Part shown: positions 36,910 to 48,526 of the stretch, piece after piece
How positions within the stretch are numbered: the stretch's first letter is position 1
Layout: every line of letters begins with the position of its first letter
Source: Chionoecetes opilio
Lineage: Eukaryota; Arthropoda; Malacostraca; Decapoda; Majidae
Direction: 5' to 3'
Assembly: GCA_016584305.1 (NCBI GenBank)
Contig: JACEEZ010018108.1
Span: 1 to 64,000, forward strand
DNA: 64,000 nucleotides
Position numbers and translations under genes: made by a program
The notes under the pieces: generated by a model
Seen by the model: only the letters and a program-made list of their open reading frames with translations
Told to the model about the DNA's origin: nothing
Database searches by the model: none

Positions 36910-37645
36910 TGTAGGAATTATAATTAAATTGAAGTGAACTCGCCTTGCAATTAACCCAAGAACTACCTAGACTGCAAGGCTACCCTATTTAGACGCTAAC
37001 TAAGGTATACTCAGCAGTGGTAGATGGGTTGAATGTTTGAAGGCTTGATTATTATTTGCGAGAATAGAAGTGGCTGGTGTGGGGCACTGGTGGATGGTTG
37101 TATGGTGCACGTGTCTAATGGCGGCGACGGTAACTTTTCAAAGTCCCATCGCTTGAATTAATCCCGGGCGCGGCACTGTCTAATGGTGTTATACCACGTC
37201 CTTTTTCCACTAACCGATTGATCGGTTATGTTGGCTCACACATATTCAGATGATGAGCGTGATTACACCTTAGTGTACAATCAAGAGAGTGACTACACCT
37301 TAATAGTGTAAAATCTAGAGCATGACTGCTGCCTTGACCGAAAACCCTGATCAAGTCGGCTGGAGCTACACACGTGTACGTTTCAATAATATTTCCTCCT
37401 ACACGTGGAGGTTCCAATATTTTTTCCTCACAACTCTTATATTATGTTAACCCTTTGATTAATTGTGGTACTAGTTAATACCACAAGAATTATATTACTA
37501 TATTTAATGTATCTTAATTTATACCCAATTCTATAATAATATATACATAAGTGGAATTTTACTCACCTCCCCTGTTAACAGGGGAGGTGAATCCCACCAT
37601 ACTATTCTCCCGATTAGAGAACGGTTTTAGTGGATAATTTCCACA
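36910..37645 (-). repeat. BEL 3' LTR
   Basis: Minus strand starts TGTGGAAATTATCC and ends AATTCCTACA. It is longer than the other LTR because of a ~85-nt segment near 37465-37555 missing from the partner. Confidence 0.9.
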
Positions 37646-38263
37646 ACTGGGGGCCGGCGAAAAATTAAGTTTTGCTTCAGGTGATTTGACCCCCTTTTAT
37701 GAGGTTTCACCCTCCAAGTGGTTTTACACTTTAAAGCAGCCTGCCTCCGAGGTCGGGAGTCCCCTAAGCCGGCCTGCCAAGACGCAGACTTAGGGTCCTC
37801 CTTTACCCCATCAGCTAACTCCTGGGGGAATAAAATTATTTACCGTCCGCACACATCGTTGTCACCTCACTAGTAACTCCACTGACCTCACAATCCCCTT
37901 TCCATCAGTATGCAGTTTTGCTATTTTTCCTAGAGGCCATTGCGAACGAGGCATATCTCCCCTAAGGATTACTATATCTCCTACTTTAATTGGACTTTGA
38001 TTTTCTGGCTGTTGAGCCCCATAAAACTTTTCTCTTAAACTCGGTAAATAATCTGCACTCCAATGCTTATCCCATGACCTTAAAATTTTATTTAAGGTGT
38101 GATAACCTTCCCAGAGATGTTGAGCCGGGTCATTTATTGTAGGATGTTGTATATCTTCCCTTGTTTCTATTAAAGGAAAAGGTTCCAGTCTTCTCCCATA
38201 AATTAAATGTGAGGGAGTAAGAGCTTCTATATTTACTGATGAATCATCTAAGTAGGTTAAGGG

Positions 38264-39279
38264 TCAGTTATTGATACGGGTCTCAATCTCAGTCACTATG
38301 GTTTTCAGGTCTTCTAGACCTATCTTTGTTTTGTGGAGAGTTTTCCTAAGACAAAACTTAACTATGCCAATCATTCTCTCTGTGAAACCATTTTGCCAAG
38401 GAGCTCTAGGGGTAGTAAAAGTCCATAAGCATTTCCTTAACTCAAGAGATTTTTGTACTGATGGATGATTTAATATTTCTAACAATATGGGGGAGGCTCC
38501 TACGAAGTTAGTAGCATTATCACTAATCAATCACCGAGGACACGACCGCCGAGCCACAAATCGCCGGAACACTTGAATAAAGGTTTCGGCACTTAAATCA
38601 TCAGCAATTTCTAAATGAACAGTCCTTGTAGAGGTGCAAGTGAACAAGCAGATATATACTTTCTTGGGGGGAGCATTATCTCCTGTAATTATTATTGCCC
38701 GGGTATAGTCGACACCAGCTACCTCAAATGGTTTTAATAGTTGTACTCGATCCATGGGGAGTTCAGGGGGTCCGGGATAGGTGATTAGTCTTCCCTCATA
38801 TCTCTTGCATTTGACACAAGATTTGAGGTAGTATTTAACTGCCTGTCTATCCTGTGGTATCCAAAATTCCCTCCTGAGATAGGCTAATGTGTCAGCCATT
38901 CCGCCATGTAACGAGTTCCCATGAGATTCATTCACTAACAATTTAGTAAGATGATGACGTTTGGGAATTAGCATGGGATTGCAGGTTTTATCGGGAAGAT
39001 CAGCATTCAAATTCTTCCTCGACACCTAATGATGCCCTCATTATCTAGGTACAGACCTAATGATTTGATAAATTTGTTCCTACGGGGGCTGGCTGAGGCT
39101 AAGAGCTGATATTCCTCAGGAAATTCCTGATTTTGTATTGTTCTAACCCAAAACATCAAAGGATCAGAACTATCCCTCTTTATGAATTTGAAGACTAATT
39201 TAGTAGTCTTTAATAGTTTGCTTAATAAGGAAAACCTTTTCATATCTATAACAGGAACTGGGATCAATATAGGTTCCAT
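38264..39279 (-). pseudogene. BEL pol: integrase
   Basis: Zinc finger NESHGNSLHGGMADTLAYLR with SCVKCKRYEGR. Catalytic residues in AGVDYTRA (D), LISDNATNF (D) and GFTERMIG (E) are all kept. The frame is broken by a TGA just before LISDN (38531), a TAA at 38264, and a shift near 39010. After 38264 the Pao-typical C-terminus continues (PSHLIYGRRLEPFPL, VGDIVILRGDMPRSQWPLG) down to about 37900. Confidence 0.88.
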
Positions 39280-39380
39280 AATTATATCTTCTGATATGTC
39301 TGACTCACTATAGACCTTTTAATTAGGCCATTCATTATTATTTTTCAGCCAGGTAGGACCTTTAAGCCATAATCCTGTAT

Positions 39381-39760
39381 TTAGTTTGAGGATAGTTGTT
39401 CCTCTGGACAAATATCAGCTGGGTTTTCCTTGGTATCAACATGATTATAGTGAAATGTGGAACCTAAATCATTTATCTTACCAACACGATTCCTTACATA
39501 AGGGATTTTTGTATTATGTTTCACTAACCAGTGTAGGCAAATTTCACTATCGGTCCACATATATACCTCACCAATATGTAATGAATTACTTAGATATTGT
39601 GCTAATTTAGTGCCTAATTTTAATGCAGTCAGCTCCATTTGAGGCAGGGTTCTAGGCTTAATTGGGGCAACCCGAGCCTTAGACATAATTAAATTACATT
39701 CCTCTCCTGCTTTAAGATAGGCACCGTATGCACTTTTTGAAGCATCACAAAATATATGTA
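39381..39760 (-). pseudogene. BEL pol: RNase H region
   Basis: Reads SKARVAPIKPRTLPQMELTA, YMWTDSEICLHWL, YVRNRVGKINDL and NHVDTKENPADIC, the Pao-type RNase H. It ends at a stop at 39381, then resumes in another frame. Confidence 0.85.
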
Positions 39761-40010
39761 ATTGCTGGGGTTGTTACCCATTAGTATTTATTCTCCTATT
39801 TATGTGAACTTCATTTATTTTATTGAACTCAGATTTTATAGTCTCCCATTCTGTTGTATATTTCCCATCAAGGGGGTATCCCAATCGAGGTGTTCTCCCC
39901 AGGCCTTTTGTATTAGACATTTACCCCTTATAATTATTGGGCTCACTATGCCCAAGGGGTCAAATGTTTGGCTGACCTGACTTAAGAGTGTTCTCTTTGT
40001 TAGGACTACA

Positions 40011-40700
40011 TCAGAATAATCTGGACACTTTAAATCTTAGTTCATCAGTCATTACATTCCACCATAATCCTATCACTGATTGGCCCTCTGGTGGCGTATA
40101 ATTAAGGAAATCCTTCCTGATTATCCCTTTTAGCCTTGGATAATTAGTATTCCAACTCTGTAAGGGGAGGCTGGCCTTCCTGCACTCTTTATTAGCCAGG
40201 TTATAAATTTGTATTAGTTCTTCCTCTGAATTTATCGTCCCCTGCAAATTATCCATATAGAAGTTCTTCCCTAATTCTGGGCTATCAGAACCTTTAAAAC
40301 GGGACTGTAATGTTTTATTTAATAAAAAGGGGCTTGAGCAAGAACCAAAAAGAACTGACTTAAACCTATACGTGGCTAGGGGGCTGTCTTCCTGATATAT
40401 ATTTTCAGGCGATAGGAATTTTGTGAAATTTCTGTCTTCTTCCCTTAGATCTAATCTTAGGAAAGCTTTAGAGATATCAGCCACATAGGCGAATTTATCT
40501 GTTCTGAATTTTACTAGGACATCTCCTAGATTGGACAAGAGATTCGGTCCTGTCTGAAGGCAGTCATTTAAGCTAGCATCTTGTTTAGTTTTGAAACTAC
40601 AATTGAAAACTATTCTAATGGGGGTGGTTGATGAATCTTTGGCCACTGCATGGTGGGGTAAATAATGTCCTATATTATGATTTACTGCTTCGTCCAGTTT
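40011..40700 (-). pseudogene. BEL pol: reverse transcriptase
   Basis: Frame 40646-40011: RIVFNCSFKTKQDASLND, LLSNLGDVLVKFR, FAYVADISKAFLRLDLREED and NFYMDNLQGTINSEEEL, where YMDN stands at the YxDD position as in some Pao lineages. The N-terminal RT part lies in broken frames at 40700-41200. The frame ends at 40011 and is followed by degraded sequence to 39760. Confidence 0.88.
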
Positions 40701-41206
40701 TTTGATAAAGTCATCCTTTAATTGATCTTAAAACATCTTATCATAGCACTCCAATTTAAACTGAATTTTCTTCAATTTTCTTATTGAACTAGTTAATTGG
40801 CTCTTAACTTTGTGATAATTGGAAGGTAACACAGGGGCGTCTATTTGCCAAAGGTAGTCCTACTTCATATTTACCATTTACATAATTGACAGTGTGATTA
40901 TAGTGATCTAGAGTATTTTGATCCTCTTTGGGTAACTGTTAAGGTATGATACCAATAGTTTCTAGATCCCATAATTTATGCACGGGGATATCCCCTTCTT
41001 CCAATAACTCGTTGATTTGAGTTGGTACTAATGAAGTTCCAATTCTAGCAACCAAGAGGGGTTGTGCATGACTAAGAATTAATTCCTCTTGTTCAAGCTA
41101 GTGAGTGGTTTGTGGGATAGGTCCTATTATAACATTACCACCGGCACTGGTGAACATAGAAATGTTATATCTTTTGATGACCATACTTAGGTATCGCCCA
41201 AAATAA

Positions 41207-41976
41207 TCAGCGCCTATTTTTAATTGGTATGGAAACATCAACATCCTCAAAGGTATTTCTAAGTAGTCTAACACCTTTCTCTTTCAACATTTCAGCTTTA
41301 GATTTTAGTCCTTTTACAGTTAAATTTATACCGATGTTATTAACTACAGCAGCTACCCTACATTTATAATTTCCTAATTGGACTAGTGGTCGAACAATGT
41401 CAAAATTTTTAGCTTTTTTGTTGGCCAGAAAGTCCGAAATGGCTAAGTTCACCTTGCTAACTATAGGTAGTTGTAATAAATCAACTATCTCTCCACTAAT
41501 AAATGATCTTTGTGCACCACTGTCAAACATTGTTTTCACAATGGCCGAATTACCATTGTGGCTCACCTTCAATTCTGCCATAGGGACAGCGGATGAACTA
41601 CTCATATTAGTTACGGCCATTTTAACGACCGTAGGGTTTGTTCTCACATCACCATTAGGACATAAGGCTATGTGATTAATGGAATTTCTACACTTCTTAC
41701 AAGTACCCAGACTAATAGGACAGGCTTTTATTGCATGTTTACCACTAAGGCAGGTTAGGCAGTTTCCCAGGTCCATTAACCTTTTGAGCCTAGTGGAACA
41801 ATCTGGGTATATATTACAAGTGGAGAGTGGATGTTCTTCCTCGCAGAAAACACATTTTTTCTGACTTCACTGGTAATAACCCTATATTTAGGAATGGCAC
41901 CTGTTCTTTGAGTAGGTCTTAGGGGTGGTTTACCGGCTGGTCTAGTTTGAAACTTATCTACCGGTTTTCTTCCCAT
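41207..41976 (-). pseudogene. BEL zinc knuckles and aspartic protease
   Basis: Frame 41776-41207 has CLTCLSGKHAIKACP, CKKCRNSINHIALCP and then KTMFDSGAQRSFISGEIVDL, the retropepsin D-S-G motif. The upstream frame (41976-41776) ends near another Cys cluster after a shift. Confidence 0.85.
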
Positions 41977-41987
41977 CGTAGCTTTAA

Positions 41988-42290
41988 GGCCTGTTCACAC
42001 GAGGCGTTTTCAACCACCGCGCGGTAGCAAACGCGCGGTAGCAAAGTCAATGGTAACCTATGGGATCGTTCACACGTAACGGCGGCGGCTTGCCAACCGC
42101 GGCGTTACCGCCATACTCCTCGCAAACACGCGGTTGGCGGGCAGTTCGAGATACATTGCCACAAATAATATACAAACGCCGCGGTTGGAAACGCCTCGTT
42201 TGTACGATTACAGCGTTTTTAGGCGCGGTGGCCGCCACGGTTGAAAACGCCTCGTGTTTCCCGCTCCCGCTCCTACTAACGCCTTAGTAG
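41988..42290. mobile_element. MITE in the BEL gag-protease junction
   Basis: CACGAGGCGTTTTCAACC near 41999 is inverted as GGTTGAAAACGCCTCGTG near 42238-42255. A second hairpin (GCTCCTACTAA/TTAGTAGGAGC) lies at about 42268-42296. GC-rich interior with CGCGGTTGG repeats. It separates the gag end (SLVGSYPAPTKA) from GRKPVDKF. Confidence 0.7.
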
Positions 42291-43267
42291 GAGCGGGATA
42301 ACTACCCACCAATGAGGGATCTTTAAACTCTAAAAGTGGCTGATATCGCTGATTAACCTTAGGTCTAGTTATCTCAATCTCCCTGTGGGGGAGTTCCTGC
42401 TCAATACCTTGCAAATGTTTGCACTCTTGTAATAATCCTTCCTCTATCTGTTTGACCGTGAAGTAATTACTATTGTACCTCTGATTCAAGCGGCCTCGCA
42501 TCCTGGTTGGTAGTTTTCTCCATATCATGATACTGACCATCCAGTCTGACTCTATCAAGGGTTTATGAGCTTCAATGGCTCTTAGTGTGCAATTTAAAGT
42601 TATTCTGAACTCTTCCAATTCTCTGTGATTGTGAGAAGGGCTCAGTAGATCCATGAACTTGCAGAAAAGATTCTTTATTATCTGGTCTTTATCCTCATAA
42701 TATGGTGGTCTATCTAAGAATCTTGAGTGCCACATTATAATTGGCATTTTCTACTGTTAATTCCTTTACCAGCAGATATGCAGGACCTCTCAACTGACCT
42801 AACAAATAAGTTAATTTATGCACCCCTGTTAAATCAGTCCTATCATCAATCAATTTGAATTTATCCCAGAATGAATACCAGTTTTCCCCTTCAAAATGGG
42901 GCAATGACAAATCTGGTAATTTAAGTTGGGGTAAAGAGGCTTTGGCTGTGGGTTTCTGATCACGCACTAAGTTCTCATATTTGAATACCGTTTCCATGTA
43001 TTTTGTACATTTTGTATCATACTTGGTCTCATAACACTGGACAACAACATGTTTGCTACTGGAGATGTGTAAAGCGATTTAGACTAATTTGGGTACGCTG
43101 ATTTCAAAAATCATAACCGTTTTGCTGTATCACGTCAGGATTTTGAGTTACAGAAATACTCCCATTGCCTAGAAGTCAGGATTTCAATGAAATTTACAAA
43201 AATTCATTTATTCATTTATTTCATCATGAATGCTTCAATTCCATATGTCTTTAACATGCCTATTTCG

Positions 43268-43557
43268 TAAGAGGTGGTAGGCTGCAGACTGCACTCTGAA
43301 GGTCGCTGTCTGTAGCTAGATTTGTATAGCGTATTGATTGCGGGGTGATGTGGTTGGTTGCGCGTGGTCTAGTTTGTGGCCTTGTGAGCCGTTGGCTGCG
43401 CGCAGAACAAAGTCACGCGCTCTTGAGAAACGACTTTCTTTAACACAAACTAGACCACGCACAACCAACCACATCACGCCGCAATCAATACGCTATACAA
43501 ATCTAGCTACAGACAGCGACCTTTAGAGTGCAGTCTGCAGCCTACCACCTCTTACGT
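43268..43557. mobile_element. Foldback MITE nested in the CACTG element
   Basis: GTAAGAGGTGGTAGGCTGCA at 43268 is inverted as TGCAGCCTACCACCTCTTAC ending at 43557. Arms are about 125 bp with a ~40-nt loop (43385-43440). Confidence 0.85.
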
Positions 43558-43620
43558 AACTACGATATAACGTACTTATATAACTACTAATTTTTGTTTC
43601 TTTCTTTCTTTCAGTTAAAC

Positions 43621-45229
43621 ATGAGTAGACTTCCTGTACCAATCATCCAGACAACTTCTGTTATGTCTGTGGTCGGTATACCAAAAAAGATCAACAGCGA
43701 AGTGTATCTACGGCAGTGAAAATGAAGGCCGCCTACTTTCACTACTTCGGGTGTAAGGTGGGGGACCAAGGAAAGAGCTGGGCACCACACATCTGCTGCA
43801 CAAGCTGCCACTCAGCCTTGACTCAGTGGTTGGTGGGCAAGCGCGCGAGCATTCCATTTGCGGTGCCCATGATATGGCGTGAGCCGCAGAATCATCATGA
43901 TGATTGTTATTTCTGCTGCACAAGCATCGCCGGCTTCAACAGGAAGAATAAAGGCCACATCAAGTACGCTGACTGCGTCTCTGCTCGTAAACCTGTGCCT
44001 CATGATGACGAGAACCCCGTTCCAACATGTCCAGCTGATCAGAACATAACTGTAAGCAGTGGCGAAGAGGATGGTGATGAACCTTTTGAACCCGACACTC
44101 AAGAACAAGAACAACACCTTCTGAACCAGGGAGAGTTAAATGATCTTGTAAGAGTCTCTCGCTGTCAAAGGCGAAGGCAGAGCTGCTTGGATCAAGGCTG
44201 CAGCAGTGGAATCTACTTGAACCTAACACCAAGATATCCTTGTTCAGAGCACGTCACAGCGACATGGCTCAGTTCTTTGAGATGAAGACACGATGACATT
44301 CGCAGTGACATCAACGGTCTGTTGAAAGAACTTGGGTGTGATCACGATCCTGCAGACTGGCGCCTCTTCATCGACTCGGGGAAGAACAGCTTGAAGGCTG
44401 TTTTGCTCCACAATGGCAACAAGAAACCATCAGTCCCACTGGCTCACGCGTTCGGCATGAAAGAGACCTATGAGACTATGCGGCAGCTGCTTGATTCCAT
44501 CAAGTACAATGACTTCAACTGGCACATCTGCGGAGACTTGAAAGTGGTGGCGCTGTTGTTAGGGCTGCAGTCAGGCTACACGAAATACATGTGCTTCTTT
44601 GTCTCTGGGATAGCAGAGACGACAAGAATCACTGGACGAAGAATGATTGGAAAGAGCGGACGGAGCATGTACCTGGTCGATACAACGTGAAGCATGTCGC
44701 CCTTGTCGACCCAGCCAAGATTTTCCTTCCACCACTACCACATAAAGCTCGGCTTGATGAAGAATTTTGTACGGCAATGGATCTGAATGGGCGTGGGTTT
44801 TTTATACCTGAAGGAGAAGTTTGGCAACACCTTGTCGGAGGCTAAGATCAAGGCTGGTGTCTTTGTTGGACCGCAAATCCGAGAGGTAATGAAGGACGAA
44901 ACTTTTCCGACAACTCTAAACCCAAAGAGCTGGCAGCGTGGAGGAGCTTCAAAGCTGTGACGGACAACTTCTTGGGGAACGAGCGCGCGGACAACTATGA
45001 AGAAATAGTGCAGCAGCTGCTGGAGTCCTTCAGGAAACTTGGCTCCAGGATGTCCCTGAAGATCCATTTCCTACACCAGCACCTGAACTTCTTCCCTGAC
45101 AACTTGGGAGCTGTCTCGGACGAGCACGGCGAGCGATTCCACCAAGAGATTTCACTCATGGAGACGCGTTACCAAGGGCGGCACAACCCGAACATGATGG
45201 GCGACTTCTGCTGGTTCCCTGCATCGTGA
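43621..45229 (+). pseudogene. Transposase-like protein of the CACTG element, frameshifted
   Basis: Begins MSRLPVPIIQTT. After a shift near 43650 it shows Cys/His clusters (NFCYVCGRYTKK, HICCTSCHSALTQW, CYFCCTSIAGF) suggesting zinc binding. Later blocks: WRLFIDSGKNSLKAVLLHNG, HICGDLKVVALLLGLQSGYT, FLPPLPHKARLDEEF, FLGNERADNYEEIVQQLL and LGAVSDEHGERFHQEI. At least four frameshifts. Asp residues in FIDSGK and CGDLK are candidate catalytic positions. I recall many unnamed arthropod proteins with the last block; I do not know a named superfamily for it. Confidence 0.75.
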
Positions 45230-46056
45230 AACTGACACAGAGCAGCACAAACGCAAAGCCAAATGCCTAAAGCATTTTTAATTACATTCTAGTAGAGTTT
45301 TTCTGTAATTTCTATAATTTTGAAGCATTCATGATGAAATAAATGAATAAATGAATTTTTGTAAATTTCATTGAAATCCTGACTTCTAGGCAATGGGAGT
45401 ATTTCTGTAACTCAAAATCCTGACGTGATACAGCAAAACGGTTATGATTTTTGAAATCAGCGTACCCAAATTAGTCTAAATCACTTTACACATCTCCAGT
45501 AATAAAAAAAATTTGAAATTTGTTGTCCAGTGTAATTAATTAATTCTTTATCCCCAGCTTCTGATGATTGGAAGTAAGCCTCTTCATAATTATCCCATTT
45601 AGTTTTTAACATTAGCAGACCTGTATTTAAACTATTATAGTCAATAGGGATAGTCTCAGCTGCTTCCTCACACTTTTTATATACTCGTGTAAGCCATCCT
45701 AATTTAGCCGATAATGCTTTAGCTCCTTCCGCCATGATTTAATTGATAATTAAATGCAAATAAAAAAAAAGTTTGGATACAAGTTTACGAGTTAGGGTTC
45801 CCTAGTTTCATGATTTAAGTCTAAGTGGTGGATGTGCCGTTGACTCGGCCTACCAAGGCGCGAAGACAGGCCTATAACCATCCATCACTTTATTTAATGC
45901 AACTACAACTAACCTCGGAAACATTGCTGTTGGCAGATGGTAGCTTACCAATGCGGCCTGTGTGCCGTGGCTGTCTGTGACACGGCGGGCGAGTCGAGGT
46001 GGCCAAGTCAAGGTTGTTTCCCAGAGGGGGCGGGGGAAACTGGTGGTTATATCGCT

Positions 46057-46622
46057 TTAATCAGACCAGTATCCTCCTAGTGCTTGGATAGCATCCCACT
46101 CCCCTATCTGACGCTTTATGAAATTTATAATCTTGGCTTTTACAAAATAACAAACTCTCCTTGTCCAGTGCACCCCATCTCGGGAAAGATCTACCTCGAA
46201 AGGCTGTGCGTTGAAATGTACTACTGCATAACCTTTCAATTCCCTTTTCAAAACCCTATTTATAGCCTCCTTGACCCTATCATACCTCAGTTGGCTCACC
46301 AGGTGATGTCTAGGAGAGCTGTTGGTCTTTCTAGGCTCTATGAAACACAATCCTACTTGACTGCCACATTTATCTTCTATTTTCTTAACTATATGTTTTA
46401 TGTTATTATGATGACTCAGGGGCTACAATTGTCATTTATATAGTAACCCCCCTGAAAGAGAACTGTGAGGTCATGAGGCCACTGAAGTACTTCATTTAGA
46501 CGTGCGTCTGTGTCAAATAGATCAGCCCGACCACCGGGTGCCAAGAAAAGCTTGACTTCCACACCTTCCACCGCCAGTCGCTGAGGGCATAAATTATGCC
46601 CTACAACGGCCACCCTGTACAT
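46057..46622 (-). pseudogene. SGNH/GDSL-hydrolase-like ORF in the BEL 5' leader
   Basis: Start ATG at 46622, just after the primer site. The first frame reads YRVAVVGHNLCPQRLAVEG, LFLAPGGRADLF and PHDLTVLFQGGYYINDNC. A 1-nt shift near 46417 leads to LCFIEPRKTNS, YDRVKEAINRVLKRELKGY and HFNAQPFEVDLSRDGVHWT. The layout matches SGNH hydrolases: block I (GDS/GHS), block III (GxND) and block V (DxxH). Here block I has Asn for Ser and block III lacks the Asn, so activity is not expected; DGVH is kept. An esterase-like domain is known in CR1 LINE ORF1, but an ORF before gag in a BEL element is unusual. Confidence 0.65.
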
Positions 46623-46633
46623 TCCCGCAGATA

Positions 46634-46654
46634 ATCCTCACTCGAGGCACCAAA
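46634..46654 (-). other. Candidate primer binding site of the BEL element
   Basis: Minus strand directly after the 5' LTR reads TTTGGTGCCTCGAGTGAGG. TGG near the LTR end is the usual start of a tRNA-complementary site. The primer tRNA is not assigned. Confidence 0.5.
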
Positions 46655-47306
46655 TGTAGGAATTATAATTAAATTGATGTGAACTCACCTTGCAATTAAC
46701 CCAAGAACTACCTAGACTGCAAGGCTACCCTATTTAGACGCTAACTAAAGTATACTCAGCAGTGGTAGATGGGTTGAATGTTTGAAGGCTTGATTATTAT
46801 TTGCGAGAGTAGAAGTGGCTGGTGTGGGGCACTGGTGGATGGTTGTATGGTGCACGTGTCTAATGGCGGCGACGGTAACTTTTCAAAGTCCCATCGCTTG
46901 AATTAATCCCGGGCGCGGCACTGTCTTATGGTGTTATACCACGTCCCTTTTCTACTAGCCGATTGATCGGTTATGTTGGCTCATACATAATGAGCGTGAC
47001 TACACCTTAGTGTACAATCAAGAGAGTGACTACACCTTAATAGTGTAAGATCTAGAGCGTGACTGCTGCTTTGACCGAAAACCCTGATCAAGTCGGCTGG
47101 AGCTACACACGCGTGTACGTTCCAATAATGTTTCCTCCTACACGTGGAGGTTCCAATATTTTTTCCTCACAACTCTTATATTATGTTAACCCTTTGATAA
47201 ATTATTGTACTCACTTATTTTACTCACCTCCCCTGTTGACAGGGGAGGGGGATCCCACCATACCATTCTCCCAATTAGAGAACGGTTTTAGTGGATAGTT
47301 TCCACA
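46655..47306 (-). repeat. BEL 5' LTR
   Basis: Mirrors 36910-37645 with few substitutions, and the ~85-nt segment is absent. GGAGG follows at 47307-47311. Confidence 0.9.
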
Positions 47307-47311
47307 GGAGG

Positions 47312-47718
47312 GATCACTTGTCCCTTGCTGAGTCACAACAACTTACAAGGATGCACACTCCTTGCCACTATCATCTCGTCCAGTCCATTCCAGGCACCAT
47401 ACTTCTATAGCTGTACTTCTTTCTGTGACTGAAGTAACGTGTTCAAACTGGTAAAACGTAGATTTGAAAAAGGAAAAGGGAGAAACTGGTTCACAAATAG
47501 GGTGGTAAATTATTGGAATGGACTCAATCTTCAGGTAGTTAGTGTGGTGTCATTAGGGAGCTTTAAAAGGAGACCGGACAATTTCATGGATGGGAACGAA
47601 AGGTGGATGTAGGTAGTGTTAAGTAACAGGAACTACCATGTGTAGGTCTCGCGGCCTCTTGTAGCTTCCCTATTTTCTTATGTTCTTCTTAAGGAAATGC
47701 GTCCATCTGCTTATTACC
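47312..47718 (+). repeat. Unit boundary: flank plus LINE 3'-end fragment
   Basis: 47312-47430 continues the 5' flank of copy 2 (as at 25800-25925). 47430-47694 is the plus-strand LINE 3' fragment also seen at 25925-26192. It then joins directly to the 3' flank of copy 3, without the SINE and (TA)n found at 26.2-26.55 kb. Confidence 0.8.
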
Positions 47719-48526
47719 CATTCTGTATACTTGTACACTGGCGATGCTTTGGGGCTGTTGTGAGGGAGGGAAGGCTTGTTGGGAGGCTTAATCAATATAC
47801 TTGAGTCGTCGCAGAATTGGTATCTTTTTCTAGTGTCTTCATGTGTCTTTTCTCCTTCAAGTACTGTTGACAGGATAATTATGAAAGTTTAGTGTGGGAA
47901 AGTATGTTAACCCAAGCTTGGGACCTCTACGTTGGTGGGAAGATAAAGGATGGGGGAGGTTGGAGGGAGAGAGTAAGTACAGATGATGAATTTGACATTG
48001 GAGTGAACTTGAAACTTCCAGAGTGCGGGGGGGGGGGGGGGGAGAAGGGGGAGGAGGGAGTTTGGAGATAAGAAAGAATGTGTAGAGACCCTGCAGATAG
48101 TGTTGGGCTCCACCTTGAGGGCTGTGTACGCCAAGGCCCCAGAATATCCTTTAGGAAAAACTCGTGAATCCGGATGAACTCTTAAAAGTAAATAATTTCT
48201 AAGTTAGGCCAAACCCACCTCTGGTAAGATTCTCATGCAAATCCGTCCGAAACTTTTTGCGTAACTCTATTAACAAACAATCAGATTGGCAATCAAAGAA
48301 ACAAACAAACAAAAGATGTCCGAGACTGATAATCGTGCGTCATACTTGTGTTTGGGGAGTCTGTTCGCTGCTAACGAGGAACCTTTACCTGGAATCAAAC
48401 ATACTCACATACAATGAATGTAATGTTTATTTGCATCGAGGTGTTTTCTTCCACAATTCCAAGTGGTTATCATGAAAGTTTCCTCGGATGGCCCGCTCAT
48501 TACCACCTCCAAGACAGTCTGTGGAT
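47719..48526 (-). repeat. 3' flank of protease copy 3, with poly(A) signal
   Basis: Matches 5063-5856. AATAAA on the minus strand (TTTATT 48426-48431) is kept. The LINE found here in copy 2 is absent. Confidence 0.8.

Larger units (their letters stand above)
43035..45532 (+). mobile_element. CACTG-ended DNA transposon (CACTA-like ends, 3-bp TSD) in BEL gag
   Basis: Ends CACTGGACAACAA and TTGTTGTCCAGTG. The inverted repeats total about 210 bp and are almost identical over GGAGATGTGTAAAG to the TCATCATGAATGC block. TAA lies at 43032-43034 and 45533-45535. CACTR ends with a 3-bp TSD are typical of CMC/EnSpm elements. High arm identity suggests a fairly recent insertion. Confidence 0.88.
42297..45735 (-). 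pseudogene. BEL gag, split by a DNA transposon
   Basis: Starts at ATG 45735-45733 (MAEGAKALSAKLGWLTRVYK) and runs to KELINY at about 45536. It resumes at 43034 with YETKYDTKCTKYMETVFKYE when one TTA copy is counted, so the frame was open at insertion. Further: LPKLKLP-type LPQLKLPDLSLPHFEGENW, YSFWDKFKLIDDRTDLT and LGQLRGPAYLLVKEL, typical of the Pao gag DUF1759 region. A shift near 42730 leads into FMDLLSPSHNHRELEEF and LPTRMRGRLNQRY. Confidence 0.85.
36910..47306 (-). mobile_element. BEL/Pao LTR retrotransposon, minus strand, GGAGG target duplication
   Basis: LTRs of 736 bp (36910-37645) and 652 bp (46655-47306) are very similar. GGAGG flanks both sides (36905-36909, 47307-47311). The order on the minus strand is LTR, PBS, SGNH-like ORF, gag, zinc knuckles/protease, RT, RNase H, integrase, LTR. 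It carries a DNA transposon (43035-45532) and a MITE (about 41988-42290). The uninterrupted target is at about 25790. Stops and frameshifts leave it non-autonomous. Confidence 0.95.
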
